Positions 1 to 13,120 of a DNA stretch of 64,000 nt are shown here, one piece after another (the first letter of the stretch is position 1; the number at the start of each line of letters is the position of its first letter). The translations under genes and the position numbers were made by a program. This stretch comes from Candidula unifasciata (lineage: Eukaryota; Mollusca; Gastropoda; Stylommatophora; Geomitridae): assembly GCA_905116865.2 (NCBI GenBank), contig CAJHNH020003190.1, positions 360,001-424,000 of the forward strand, in the 5' to 3' direction. Under the pieces are notes generated by a model. The model made no database searches and had not been told where the DNA came from. It was given only the letters and a program-made list of their open reading frames with translations.

Positions 1-238
1 TCTTTTTTTAAATCAAGTCGTTTTATTTCTCTCCAATTTGGCTCACTTCTTTTAGATGAGGAATAAAACTTGTGAACTGGGCTGAAACAGTCGAGTAAAC
101 AGCAATATCCTGTTCACATCTTGGATATTATTCGGATATATTTTTTTAAACTTTTATTTATTTATTTATTTTTTTTTGAAATTTTAGTAATCGATGTATA
201 TACTTGTCAATAATTTTTGGTTATTAAATTTAGCATCA

Positions 239-474
239 TAATCATCAAATGCCTTGTCGACTGGCGTGGGCGATCATGCCTCTCCACAATCTGCTATCTG
301 CGACTGCGTGTATCAGTTCTTGTGTTGACACCCCTCCATGCTATGCCAAAAGACTCAAGAATCTTTTCACAATGTCTTCCTCTCATTTTTCACTGATCTT
401 TTCATTGGTCACTATATGCTCCATGCTCTTCTTCTCATAACATGACCAAAAAATGACGACAGTCTCTTTCTGAA
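239..474 (-). mobile_element. RTE-like LINE, 3' terminal fragment (copy a)
   Basis: On the minus strand this ends in the RT C-terminal block seen in better copies (RQGT stop, preceded by WHGG/AHELIHA-like residues) and a (CATCAT)-type 3' tail. It is truncated 5' at about 474 and carries many substitutions, so it is an old copy. It belongs with the copies at 2747, 3860 and 14693. Confidence 0.75.
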
Positions 475-772
475 ATATGTTTGCATACATGTATATACTA
501 GAGCATACAAGTGGTTAGTGGCGAGAACAAATAGATTCACCAATGTTTCTCCCACATGTGGCCAGCACGTTCTCTTGAGTCCAGCAGATAATTTCAATTC
601 AAGAGGCAAATTAGAAAAATGATGACTGTTTACTGGCCCCTGGTAGGGATTTCAAACACACAATTGTGACTTCAGTTATGACCACCTACTTGGGTATACT
701 GAGTCATATCAGCTGACATCAATCTGTGCAATCTCACCTTGTGTCTGATTTGAAAATAAAGTAGGAAGTGCT
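475..772. other. Unassigned spacer
   Basis: No coding homology seen; AT-rich, ending in a short (TA)n tract that abuts the 3' tail of the LINE family A copy. Confidence 0.5.
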
Positions 773-793
<21 letters not shown>

Positions 794-804
<11 letters not shown>

Positions 805-2668
805 TGTTGTTATCGATCCAGCGGCGCATGAGCTTTCGCCCTTTGGCCCAATGCCATGTAGTGGAATTTGCATGTTTTCACAAGCTGTTCTTTTCCTCCG
901 TACAAGGTGTTCCACTTGTCTGGTCTCGGAGGGAGTAGCGTTCTTCTTGTCTCACTGAGTTTTGGGCACTCAAAGAGATGGTGTTCAACAGTTTCGTAGG
1001 GGTAGTTAGCTGGCACTCTGGGGAGTGTTGTGGCTGTATTCTGTTTAGGTGTCCATTGAGTGGAGTATGTTGCGTTCTAAGTCTGAAGATGGTGGCCTGG
1101 TCCCTTCTTGTTAGATGGTTAATGCTGTCATTAGGATCAGGGCCAGACATATGTCTATAAACCTCTCTTCCAGTGTCTCCCATGGCCCATCTGTTCAACC
1201 AAGTCTCTTTGTTTATAGCTCTTATCAGTGTTTTTGCTGTCTGGAGGGTTGTCGCTGTAGGTAGTTGTTCTTGTGTTGCTCCTTTCTTTGCCAATCTGTC
1301 AGCTCTGTCATTACCTGGTGTGCCGGAGTGACCTGGAATCCACTGCATCACTATTCTGATGTTGTATGAGGTAATAAGCTGATCGGCATCCAGGATTATC
1401 TTGGCTATGTCAGTTCTGCAGCGTTCATTGCCCTCCAGAGCTTGAAGGGCAGACATTGAATCTGTGAAGATGACAATATTTTGGACCTTTGAGGGGTAAA
1501 CATCCATTACAGTCTTTAGGTGGTATACTGCTGTTTCCAGTGCAATTATTTCAGCTTCATAGTTTGAACAGAATTCCCCGCATGCATCAAAAATCTCTTC
1601 AGCAGATCCATCGGGATAACCTATGTAGATTCCGTAACCTGCTTTAATGGTAGCTTTAAATGCTGATCCATCAGTATAGACATGTATCCATTCTTGGGGG
1701 TAAGAATCAACGGTCTTTAGTGATGAGTTCATAAGAGCGATTGGGTCGGACTGTTTGGTTTCCTCGCCTACCAATTTAGTTTGGACTTCTGGAGCTTTAA
1801 AGCGAGCATGTGGTGGTAGGTTTTTTGCAACATTCTGAATTCCTTGACGTCTTTCTGGGAGGTGGTATCTGTCCTGAATTTCATTAACACAGTGTAAAAC
1901 CGATTTGTGCTTTATTCTTTGTTTGGGTTCCCAGTTTTTCTACAAGATGTCTATTAGGATGGTTACGATTTTTCCTAACGCATCTTTCATAAATTTCTAA
2001 AGTGGCTTTTTCTCTCCGCAACCCGAGGGGTTCCACATTTGTATGGATTTCACATGCAGCAGTTGGTGTAGACTGCATAGCTCCGCAGATTAATCGGAGG
2101 GCATTATTTTGTACTCTGTCAAGAGTCTCTAGGTTAGTTTTGGAACAAGTTGTAAGCAGTGAGTTGTTGTACTCTATCACAGAGCGAACATATCCTAGGT
2201 ATAAGCCCCTCAGAGTTTCCTTGTCTGATCCCCATGATGTACCTGCAAGTCTCTTTAATAACTGTAACCGCCTCAATGCCTTATTCTTGATGTTTTCAAT
2301 ATGGTTCTTGAGGCTGAGCTGCGGGTCAAGTGTGACTCCAAGGTATGTGGGATGCTCTTCTTTCATCACTTGGTGTTTGTCTAACCTCAGGTTAATATTC
2401 TTCCTTGCTACTTGGTGGCTTTTGGTAAAGATTGTGTAGACCGTCTTTGCACAGTTAATCTTGAGTTTCCATCTTTGGCAGTAATCATGCAGTCTTCTAA
2501 GGTCTCCATTCAGTCTTTGGGCTCCACTTTCCACATTTTCATGACTCTGCCATATTGCTAGGTCATCAGCGTACAAGGCTTTTTCGGCCTTGATTTGTTC
2601 TGGCAGGTCATTGATAAAGATTAGGAATAGTGTACAGCTCAATGATGAGCCTTGTGGCAAGCCCTCCT

Positions 2669-2670
<2 letters not shown>
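794..2670 (-). mobile_element. LINE family A, copy 1: RT 3' half plus RNase H, 5'-truncated
   Basis: The minus strand holds the C-terminal half of a reverse transcriptase (about 2670-1940; LPQGSSLS, then YADDLAIW as the catalytic box) followed by a type I RNase H (about 1690-1290; YTDGS, E in NYEAEIIALE, FTDSMSAL, GNDRADRLAKKG, so D-E-D-D are all present) and a short C-terminal tail. An I-clade LINE is the likely class, since those carry RNase H downstream of RT; this is inference. The RT and RNase H frames are separated by a +1 shift at a T run near 1937 (five T here, four in copy 2). The 3' tail is (AAC)n. Both ends abut (TA)n tracts, so the insertion went into a (TA)n microsatellite. Confidence 0.9.

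Positions 2671-2746
<76 letters not shown>
2671..2746. repeat. (AT)n microsatellite
   Basis: Uninterrupted AT dinucleotides, 76 bp, between the 5' truncation of LINE A copy 1 and the 3' tail of an RTE fragment. Open frames encoding Tyr-Ile repeats here are artefacts. Confidence 0.97.
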
Positions 2747-3251
<505 letters not shown>

Positions 3252-3859
3252 CCTTTTGCTATTCGTCCTATGATTATATATTCATACTTACGACCGTTGA
3301 TCCAACTTCCCCAATTGTTCCAAATATAAGTTATTTATTTATTATACATCGACTCGGTGTTTTTTTTAAACAAATCTAAATGTTATGTAGTCTCTAACTG
3401 TTCTGTTGTTAAACTGTTCTAGTATATGTCTAACTATTCAACTGTCTAACTGTTTTGTTGTCTGACTATTCAAATATATAAGTGTCTAACTATTTGTTGT
3501 ACATCGACCTGTTTGTTCAACTATACAGCTGTTTGTTTATGACAATCCGTATGTGTCAGAGACATCTGGGGGAAAAAAGAATTGACCATGAGCACGCGAA
3601 GACACTATCAGCAGATAATACAACCTACATAAAGGCCACCAGGCGAGGCTCCCTTGATCTCCAACGAAGCCCCATCACGAGGACCCACAAGGATCTCGAC
3701 TAAGCCTCATCTGACCCCTGACCTACGTGTCCAGAGCCACAAGATGAATTAAAACCACATCTAGCCACACAGAAAAAATGCCAAATCAGGCTGTTACATA
3801 AATCTTTTTTTTTTCTATCTAACGTCAATGAGAGGCGTACTAATAATAATGAAGGATAC
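3252..3859. other. Unassigned intergenic sequence
   Basis: No recognisable coding or repeat homology. Short repeated 'ctaactgttct'-like phrases occur at about 3390-3500. Confidence 0.4.
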
Positions 3860-4217
3860 ACCATCACCAGCATCATGTGCCTTGCCGACTGGCGTGGTCG
3901 ATCATGCCTCTCCATAATCTGCGATCTCCTGCAGCGTGTATCAGTTCGTGGGCCGACACACCTCCATGCCATGCAACAAGTCTGACAAGCATCTTTTCTC
4001 GTTGTCTTTCTTTATCCCTCATTTCACAGTGGTCACACCATGTTCTTTTTTCCCTCATCTCATAACATGGCCGAAAAATGATGACTGTCTCCTTCTGATG
4101 TCTGTGATAAGTTGTCTTCGGGCTGCCGCCTTTTTCAAAAACTCTTGGTTGCTCTTTTTGGCTGTCCAAGGTATTCTAAGCATTCTTCTGTAAAACCACA
4201 TCTCTGAGGCCTCTGAA
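3860..4217 (-). mobile_element. RTE-like LINE, 3' fragment (copy c)
   Basis: Same 3' segment as copy b, ending in the RQGT codons and a CATCAT-rich tail. It has a deletion around the GRRDRG block and frame breaks. Truncated 5' at the EASEM codons near 4217. Confidence 0.82.
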
Positions 4218-4390
4218 GGGAACACACGACTAAGAAAAAGGGAATAATGTAGAGTGAGCGCCCCTCATCAAAATATATGCATAAACTCGCCACTCCGTAC
4301 TCCTGGGAGCTAGGGCACTTGGAGCTATTTAAAAAAACTGAATAACACTAATACTATTAACTACTTTTCGTCCTTCTTAGGACGTTATTT

Positions 4391-4564
4391 TTTGTTGTTT
4401 GAAGCCCCACTCTGGCTTTTGCCAGGGGCCGCAATATAGGCAGGTCATCATTATGGCCAAATGTCTGAACGCGGTTTCTGGGACCTCTCCACGGTGATCC
4501 TCATCCGCATGGTGGCACTTTGTGTCATCGGGTGTTTATCGCTTGTGTGATGTCCTGGTGGGGT
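4391..4564 (+). repeat. Short interspersed repeat F, copy 1
   Basis: About 175 bp beginning TTTGAAGCCCCACTCTGG and ending GATGTCCTGGTGGGG. Recurs in reverse orientation at 13121, 37637, 37884 and 38431. No tRNA-like A/B boxes or coding capacity recognised, so the class is unknown (SINE-like or a LINE/DNA-element end). Confidence 0.8.
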
Positions 4565-5540
4565 AAAAAATCCAATCCAACACTAATACTGAATGATGCA
4601 GATAGAACGTTAGAAGCTGTTGGGTGTTATCATGTTGTTGTTAGAAGATTAACTCCAAGGTTTATTCTCCAGCAAAGCAGTCAGAGAAGCACGATTTGTG
4701 AGTCCGAGTTCTGCGGATCTCAGAAGAAAGATTTGCTCTGGATGCCACAGGAGATAACAGCTTTGTTGTGCTGGGACGTGAAAAGGCGTGTCTCCAGTAT
4801 GCAGGAATCGTTAGTAAAATATGTGAAGCTGCCTATTAGCGTGTCTGTTGGATTTATCTAAATTAATTGGATTGTTCATGTCAGTATTGAGCTATTACGC
4901 ATTGAATGACACCAATACTAAGCCAGAAGCTGGCTTTTCGACATTGTAGAAACGTTATTAGAGTTGTTAAGGTCAACACGCTGATCATATAGCTACGGAA
5001 AAATGGGGATCCACATTCTGTTAGAGACCTCTAGTGACAACGACAGTGTTGATTTGTCTATGTTGAATTTTGGCGGGTACAGTTTTCACTTGCATGTTCA
5101 CACACCTCATCGGTATGAGACATATAGAATGCATTTATGGTACGTTACGCGAATGATCTCATCAAGCTAAAAAACATTACTGTTTTTTTTTCTTTTTCTG
5201 TCATTGTTACTGGTGCCCATTTGTTTCTAGTGGCATTTTAGGCGTTTCAGATTGTTCCTACATGACCTGTTCCCGCCGTTCACGTTGAAAATCATGCAAG
5301 TTGTAAACCTAGACTTCATTTTACATCTTGCTAATTGTGTTCCACACTGTGGATCAGTTGGTATCCAGACTTATCGCCGCACGCATCACTGAAAACTTGC
5401 CGCATACATTATGAGAAGCCATGCATCCACCCCCCCCCCCCCTTTCCGCGTCCGCTCGTTTTTCAAAATGCCACAGCCAAAACAGGTGGAAAAACAGGCG
5501 GCTATGCAGACAGATTTGCATCTCTCAGTCCGTTTCGTAT
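4565..5540. other. Unassigned sequence
   Basis: No host gene recognised. Contains a poly-C run at about 5428-5442. Confidence 0.4.
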
Positions 5541-5544
5541 GGTT

Positions 5545-5800
5545 TTGTCACTGACGATTACGTTGGTGACTGCTCCTAAATATTTTCTAACAGTACTGAA
5601 AGATACTGCCGTGTGTATTGTTGCGCACAATTTGTTGGCAGTTGGAAATCGAAAAAAGTAGCCATAACGGTGCTGCCGGGGCAAAAATTTGGAATTAAAA
5701 ATCTGCCCAAAGTATTTCAGGGTTCTAGCCGGTGCTACGGAGTTCGTGTTCTGTGCTGAGATTCTTTGGACTCAGGTCTGAGTCAGAAGTAGAACGGAGT
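5545..5800 (-). repeat. Interspersed repeat E, copy 1
   Basis: The reverse complement aligns over about 250 bp with 41940-42190: shared strings include ACCCATAAGT, CTCAG-CCTGAGT, GAATCTCAGC, CACGAACTC and TTCAACTGCCAA. No coding sequence recognised; unclassified family. Confidence 0.7.
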
Positions 5801-5815
5801 ACTTATGGGTTACTA

Positions 5816-7125
5816 CCATTGTGCCATTATGTTGAGCTGTTGTTTAAACATAGAAAAAAAAAAAAATAGAAACAGAACTGACAGTTACTGTTATGTGAGT
5901 GCTGATACTTGTGGTAGACCTTGAAGCCCCTATCTGCATTGTTCTGTAACACTGCCGGTTGCAGATTTTGTATGACAGAGTGGGCAGCTCCTAATCTTCT
6001 AGCAAGCCAGGGCTGCCGAAGTTGGTGCTTTTGTGCAAATTTGGTACTATATGACCTTTGCCGAGTAAAACTATAACTTTTGATGTTTTCATACGTTTTA
6101 GAATTGCCATCAATATTTTAAATAGTGACATTGTGTTGATCCTTAAAAAAAAAAACAACCAGTGGCTAGGAGCGTAATGACAATAAGCGGGATGCAATTG
6201 TTGATGCAAATGTACTATTTCACCTGATTGGTAAAGAGCGCCTTTGTTTCATTTTTAAAGGCCTATGTAGATGCCACAATTGACAAATTTCTTTTTTCAT
6301 ATTGTGTGACTCAGTCTGACATTTCAGGTTTTTGAATGCATTTATAGTTGTCCTTTTTAGATTACTATTTGAGTTTAATTTTCCAAACTGAGCGAGCCTT
6401 TAAAAGAAAGGTATCAGACAGTGATAGTAATGATACAGATAAAACTTCCGAGGATCGTTTCGGGGTGGGGAGGTAGCTGGTGCCTGCAAAAGAACAGTAC
6501 CATTGAAGTAGCTGACAGATGGAAAATATTCCTCATGACTTGTTGTCAGTAAGTACAATCCCAGTATAGGCTTCAGCACAATATGCAGCTGCGAACTTGC
6601 TGGTAGCCGAAGTCAAATTAGAAGACGCTTTCTGTGATGTGAATTCTTAGCAAGGATACAGTTACTTGAGCCGCTCGGTGTCTGAGGGAAGACCGGCGTC
6701 AGTTATGCCATTTGTCATGAAATTGCACATACATGGTAAAGAAGATCATTATTATCAAGAATCGATGAAACTAAGAGTGAAAGACCAACCACAGATTGCT
6801 GAAATAACACCGTAAAAATTATAGTTTTTAATTTCAGAAAAACACAAATCACTTTCCAACAGTATCAACGTTTTTAGTCTTTTGGCATTGCCTTATTACT
6901 CTGCAGCCATATACAGATTTTGTTCTCTGCATAATTAAACGATTTTTAAATGGCTCTTTCTTTTTAAGATCAAAGTTATTTCTCCAGAACAATAACTGCA
7001 CCTAATGAAAGCATTTACAACAGCTTTATAACAAACTGAGCGAATAAATGTTGCAGCAAATAATGGGCAAAGAATGTAAAGTCTGCTCAAATGTAAGGTA
7101 CGCGAGTCATATATACACACGTATA
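5816..7125. other. Unassigned AT-rich sequence
   Basis: No coding or element homology recognised. Confidence 0.4.
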
Positions 7126-7130
7126 AGTGT

Positions 7131-7133
7131 GCA

Positions 7134-7173
<40 letters not shown>

Positions 7174-7186
7174 CGCGCGTGTGTTT
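7131..7186. repeat. (GT)n(GC)n microsatellite
   Basis: About 32 bp of GT repeat passing into a GC dinucleotide block of about 14 bp and back to GT. Confidence 0.95.
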
Positions 7187-7838
7187 GCGTTTGAGAAGTT
7201 TTGACATTTATTAAATTAAAAACAACTGGTATTATTTCCCAAATAATCTCAGCAGCCCTGCATGCGACCATGTTGTTGGTCTCCATCCGTCAACATTAGT
7301 CTAGCGCAGGGCTTTTCATCTCAGTCTACTTGGGTGGCAACATTTGGAAAACAGGGTCGTCACGGACCAGAGACCCGAACTCCAGCAAAGAAAAATCATT
7401 GATAAAATACAAATGACGATGAGATCCCGGCCAACTGATAGGCCCCCGCCATTTGTATTTGCCATTCAGAACAGAGTAATAATATTTATTGTTATTATTA
7501 TTATAATTGGGTAATATACACTGCAGTGCGTCCTAATGGCAGTCGCAAACATTTTTGTTTGTTTGTTTTAAAGCCCCCCCCCCCCACCCCTTTTCTCCCC
7601 CAATATAACTTAACCTATGGATTCAACGGGGGTTTCTGAAACCTGATACTGATGATTCAGAACACAGTAACAATAACGGGCTCTCCTCCGAACTTCTACC
7701 CCCGCATTATGGCGGCAAACAAATATCCGTACGGGGCTCAGTTCTATTAAAAATATGCCGGCTCCGTATAACGAAACGAAGGCTCTAACAGGGCCTCAGC
7801 GATATGTTACTTGCGGACCTGTTTCTGTGACTACGCCG

Positions 7839-8020
7839 CACCGCCGACCGTATCCCCCGCGCCGCGGATGGGAGCTAAACTAGATGGCTGGGACTCACGA
7901 GCAGCAGCTACCGCATCTCCTGCAACGTCCTCCAATTAATTTGCTCGTTAATCCCAGGCACCTAGTTTAGTCCCCTATCCGCGCCGCGCGTAGCGGCGCG
8001 TGGGATACCTGTCGGCGGTG
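7839..8020. repeat. GC-rich long inverted repeat (fold-back, MITE-like)
   Basis: The left arm (7839-7903) begins CACCGCCGAC and includes GAGCTAAACTAG; the right arm (7942-8020) is its reverse complement with a 13-bp extra GC segment and a few mismatches, ending GTCGGCGGTG. The spacer is about 38 bp. The block is rich in CpG in an AT-rich background. It could be a fold-back element or a cruciform-prone site; no flanking target duplication was identified. Confidence 0.75.
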
Positions 8021-8110
8021 AGTGTAACCGCGTTTTGCGCATGCCGACAAGTTTGAGGATAACAACGACGCTAATCTGCATCGGCGCACATGGACTCCCT
8101 AATAACAATT

Positions 8111-8112
8111 GC

Positions 8113-8156
<44 letters not shown>
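8111..8156. repeat. (ATT)n microsatellite
   Basis: About 15 units of ATT. Confidence 0.95.
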
Positions 8157-8157
<1 letters not shown>

Positions 8158-10419
8158 GATGATAAGACACTTAACAAAGTTTAGGCGACTTAAGATATTA
8201 CCTGTGACAATTATAAGGTGGTTGATTTCCCTTCCACACCCCTCCCCCTCCTTTTTTCCCCACCACCCAAAGATTTCGTGTCCCTGTCTGTCTCTTTGTC
8301 CTTAACTACCGTTTTGCACGAGTAGAAAGTATTGGCTAAATGTCGGCAAATCGCAGGTTAAGCAACTGGAATCCTAAAAACACTACACACTTTACGCGCA
8401 TTAGCATAGAATTCGACTTGGGTAGAAACATATTTACAAATCAATAGCAAGGTGCACATTAACTGTCATAATGCACTGTGTCATGACATGTTTGACAGTT
8501 TCTGGAAAGCTCACGAGGACTGAGCAATGTATGATGGCTAGTTTACTAATAACTGATAATAGCTGCTGAGCTGCGCATAAACCGATCAGGGAGAAATCGG
8601 TCGATGCTGACAGAAACACGTCAACCCGTTTGATCTAAATTTAGCACACACATAACACGACATCATGTCGTGACTGGTCTCGCTTTCTCTATCTCTTTTC
8701 CGCAGCGACCACGCCCATTATTTGACCGGACTCACCTGTGCTGTATTACTACTCTAGGCCGTGGTCACATGATGCTCCACGCTCACAACAGAGTTGCACT
8801 GCGTCATGTGTTGATTCATGGAACAGAAGACGCCCTTCTCGCTGGGTCGCAGACGTTATGTATATTGTCATGGTGATCGGTGACTATCTTGGCAACAGTT
8901 CTGCGCTGTATGTAGACATCCAACGTTGATCACCGCGTGTCGCTATATTTCAGTCACGGTTTGAATACTTGGATGTTTAGCCAGGAATTTTTTTTAATAT
9001 AATAGAAAGAGTTCTTGAAAACAATACCGTATTGTGTGCTACATCTATCACAATCACAACAGTGTGCTATATTACCTATAAGATCGTGTCTACCGTATAT
9101 TATAGTACCGTGTTACCTCTACCGTACCATAGCTTTCTCTCGAGAGAAATTGTTACTGATTATAAATGTTTATAGCAGGCATAGTTAGCTGTAGCAGTTG
9201 TATATGTGGTGTAAGGCATAGATCACATAAACAGTCTACATTGAAACTCCGGTGAAACCCTTGGCAAACGATTCCCATAGCAGGCGTGTCTGAATTTCTT
9301 ATGTTTTAATAAATTGTGAGCCTTGAGCAGAAACATGAGACTCTGTTAATAAAAGACTACTGTCGTACACTTTTTTGTTTTTAATTCCGTTTTTTTTTTT
9401 AAATTAAAAGTTTTCAGTAAGTGTTTTATATATAATTTATTTACTTTTGAGCTGAGTTAGACGTTCACGATAGTCATTGCCGTAATGTAAGTGCCTAAAA
9501 CTATATTTTCTTATATAACTGGCATCTTTCCATTGTAGTTAAAAGCTGCTAGAAAGACAACGAAATGTCAATGTCACTATCTCGTTGCTTCAGTTAATTT
9601 GTAGGAAAATGATATATCCTTATCTTATTGTTTCTTTTTGCTTGAAGGAAACAAATGTCAGTATTAAGTTGCTTCAGTTTTCTGGAAGACAAATATCTTG
9701 TTGATTTCCACTGTTTGAAAGCCAGTAGCATGATGTTTCCATCTCATTAATCTACGAGCCGTCTATTGGCAACAAGGCTAGGTGACAAACATTCGGCCTT
9801 CCACTGTTCTTATGTCGTTTGTTTCTTGAGTACATTGTTTTCGTTTTATTTGGTTTCAAAAAGATCACCCTTACTGCACGTGGACATTGCCACAAGTGCT
9901 CCACTTTCTACACATACAGCACACAAGGAAATCTGCACACGGCTCACATGACACGGCCCTCAGTGGGCGTGTTTTAGGAATGAGATGGCAGATAGGCTGG
10001 CTTGACCGGCCTCACTTTGGGGGGGGGGGGGGGGGGGATAAATTGAAGAATTTTTAAATAGGCTAATTACAATATGCAGATAATATGACAATAAATATTA
10101 ATAACACCGAAGTAATCTGGTAATCCTAGTTTCAGCTTCATAGCAAACGGGTCACCCCATAGTCGCTCCTCTCCTGTGCCAACGAAAAAAACACGTAGCT
10201 CACAGTGTCACACCATGCACTCAACTCAGAAGCTGGGCGACGAAACTATATGCTTCCAGTCTACAAATGGAGCAAAAATGCGACGGCCACCCATGGCAGA
10301 AGTAAAAAAAAAACAACATTTGCCACGGCTAAAAAAAAAAAAAAAATGGCCGTGCCTAACGTCCATTTTGACCTGAAGCATTATGTGAAGGTTAATAAAT
10401 GGTCGCCCCAGCAGTACCC
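8157..10419. other. Unassigned sequence
   Basis: No recognisable gene. Contains a poly-G run at about 10017-10037 and A runs at 10304-10346. Confidence 0.4.
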
Positions 10420-13110
10420 TCACTATAAGCTGGGGAAGGGTCTTAGGACATCACATCCACCAACAGGCGTCGCCCCTACAACGACCTGACTGCCTTCGTT
10501 AACGACTGTTCACCCAATAGCCATGCAGTTCTTTGGCACGAAAGAGACACCTTGAACTTGGGTTTCGGAATGCTGACTTCCTACAAAATGTTATTTTGTG
10601 TTTTGTTCACACAGTCGACGTCACTGCACATTGGGCATACCCATGCGTGCGCAGTCCTCCGAAGCAGCAGCCACTTCAAAGAACTTCTTCTAATTGTCCC
10701 CATGAGAAGCTGGTTATATTGTCTCCTTTCACGACCTCGAAGACGGCAAAGACGTGCTTCACCATGCTTAACTCCCATGTCACGCAATCGTGTTAGTGTC
10801 AGGGATTCGTCATTATCCATAAGCTGAATACGTACAGCGTTGACGATATCTGCTCTGTCCATGCTTTTTCCCGCAATCATCAGTGCAGTGCTTGCCAGTT
10901 GGTCCGCTCGCTCATTTCCTTTTACGCCCGCATGACCCGGTGTGTAGATCCAGGTTACGGAAGTTAAGTGCGATTTCCGAATGCTTTCTATCCATTCAGA
11001 GCGCATACTGCCTGTTGCTATCTTCTGAAGCATATTCATTGAGTCTGAGACAATTACTGCTTGTGTGGCGGTTTGCTCGGATACCCACGCTAAAGCTCTA
11101 GAAGCAGCGGCTATTTCCATGGTCATGCTTGACGTGGTTGTCTGGTAAGCGCCGCTGTCCTAATGTATTGTTTTCCTCCTTCTTTGCGCTGTGTATGCCC
11201 ATGCTGACCTTGATCCGCGCTTCACGGATCCATCTGTGTAGATGATGATATCTTCTGGGTCTGAATGCTGATCTATCAGTTCCCTTACTTCTGTGTCTAT
11301 GGCCGCAGGAATCTGATCCCGACAGTACCTTCCGAGTGTGATGACAACCTTAGAGATGCCATGCATGTCTACTGGTGTATTCATCCATTCTTTTCCGGGC
11401 CTGATAACGTCTAGGTCACATACCTGCTGTATCAAATCCTCAGCCTTTGCCATCCAAGAGCGGCCTCTTTTAAGACGCGTTCCTTTTGTGTCGTATATAG
11501 CTTTATGCAATGGGTGGTTAACGTCTGCCGATACCCTCATGTAAGCCTTGACTTGTGCTATTTTGTATCTGCTAGTCATAGTCGGCAAACCCAGGACATA
11601 ATGCATGGCGTTGCAGGAGGTGTCTTTTGTGCAGCCGAATATGAGTCTCATGGCCTCATTTTGTACTCAGTCCAGTCTTTCTATCTGGGTTTTGCTGACA
11701 GTGAGGAGGCCAAGACCATAGTCAATGACGCTAAGCACAAGCCCTTGATATAGAAGGAAAAGTAGGCGTTGTTCAATATCAGCTGCTGCTAGCACCTTGA
11801 GTGCTGTCAGACCTTTCCTGGCTCTAAGTATGACGTTGTCTACGTGGCATTTGTTTGACAAGCATCTGTCAAATGTCATGCCCAGGTATTTCTTGGTGTC
11901 CGTTCTCTCGATGTCCACACCACTTATGCTTACGACTGGCGTTGGTGTACTGAAGATGTGAGTATTTAGAGAGAACCATGTTAAGGAGGCTTTAGTCGGG
12001 TTCACTTGAGCTCTTGATTCGTGGAACCACTCGCTAAGTCTGTCTAGTTCGTGGTGTAGTGTGGTTGTAATTTCCTGCCTGTTTTTACCTCGACGGTAAA
12101 CAAAGATATCATCTGGATACGACATTGTTCTACCTAGACCTACGCTTTGTGCTCTCGTGACTCCTGCTGTGTACACATTGAAGAGCACGGGCGACAATAG
12201 TGATCCCTGTGGCAGACCTATTAGGACGCGTTGAGGTTCGGATGCCCATTTACCACATCGAAGCGACACTGTTCTTTCAAAAAACGCTGCTGCGATCCAG
12301 TTGACCAACTTTGTTTCTATCTGCATATCCAACAGCAATCTGATGAGCATGTTGTATGGGACGCTGTTGTACGCATCTTCTAAGTCAATAGCGGCTGCAG
12401 CAGTTTCCATTCCCTCCTGGAAACCCTCATATGTGTCGTAAGCAAATACTGCAGCATTGCACCATGTATCTCTTCCTGGTCGGTACCCACCTAGTGTAGC
12501 GGGGAATAGGCCACCTGACTCCAATGTTTGGGTCAACGTTCTGGCCACGATTTTTTCCATGAGTTTTCCAATAGTGTTCTGAAGTGTTATGATCCTATAG
12601 CCATTTATTCTCGTGTAGTCTTTCCCTGGCTTAGGAACCGGTCTGAGGTAGCTGTGGAGCCAGTCATCAGGAATAATGCCAGTTTTCATAGTGTTGTTAA
12701 AAATCGTGGATAGTTCATCCATATCTGTCGCCTCGGAGCTTTTGAAGTGGCTGTATCTAATGCCATCAGGCCCTGGAGCTGTGTCTGGACAGGTCTTCAG
12801 TGTTGCTCTGATGCAGTCCGTTGAGATGTATACTGTATCATCGACTTCCTCCATTTCAGCCATCTGGATATCATGTAAACTCTGTTTCATCTGCTCCATA
12901 TCTTCCCTGTCTTTCTTTTCCGTCTGCAGGAGAAATCTGTGCAGGATAGCCTCCCCTTTGTCTTTATCCGATTTTAACACCACCCCGTTGTCCATCTTTA
13001 GCTTGGGCATAACAGAGGTTTGTTTGCCTCCGTTCATCTTTTGGTGGAGCAGCCAGAATTTTCTGAGATAACACCACAGTAATGCGGGTCGGTAGAAGTA
13101 GGCAGGTAGG
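10420..13110 (-). mobile_element. LINE family B, copy 1: RT plus RNase H, almost uninterrupted
   Basis: One minus-strand frame runs from about 13070 to 10581. RT: TAPGPDGIRYSHF, NGYRIITLQNTIGKLMEKIV, GGYRPGRDTWCNA, AAIDLEDAYNSVPYN, LIGLPQGSLLSPVLFNVYT, then YPDD at about 12115 where YADD is expected. RNase H: IIIYTDGS, MEIAAASRAL, IVSDSMNML and GVKGNERADQLAS supply the D-E-D-D residues. A short Cys-bearing tail (CPMCSDVDC) follows. Only two stop codons break the frame, at 11664-11666 (where relatives have Arg) and 11160-11162. No endonuclease domain remains. The upstream end runs into repeat F. The lower boundary (10420) is approximate. Confidence 0.9.
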
Positions 13111-13120
13111 TAAGTTGTAC

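Noticed and set aside
878..1774. Host ribonuclease H gene
   Set aside because: It is preceded by RT sequence of the same element in another frame and has a second copy at 50161-51707; it is LINE-encoded.
7131..7186. Z-DNA-forming GT/GC tract as a regulatory element of PLC-beta
   Set aside because: Such tracts are common; at more than 7 kb from exon 1 there is no evidence of function.
8670..8929. Short overlapping open frames suggestive of a DNA-transposase remnant
   Set aside because: No definable motif in any frame and no second copy in the window.
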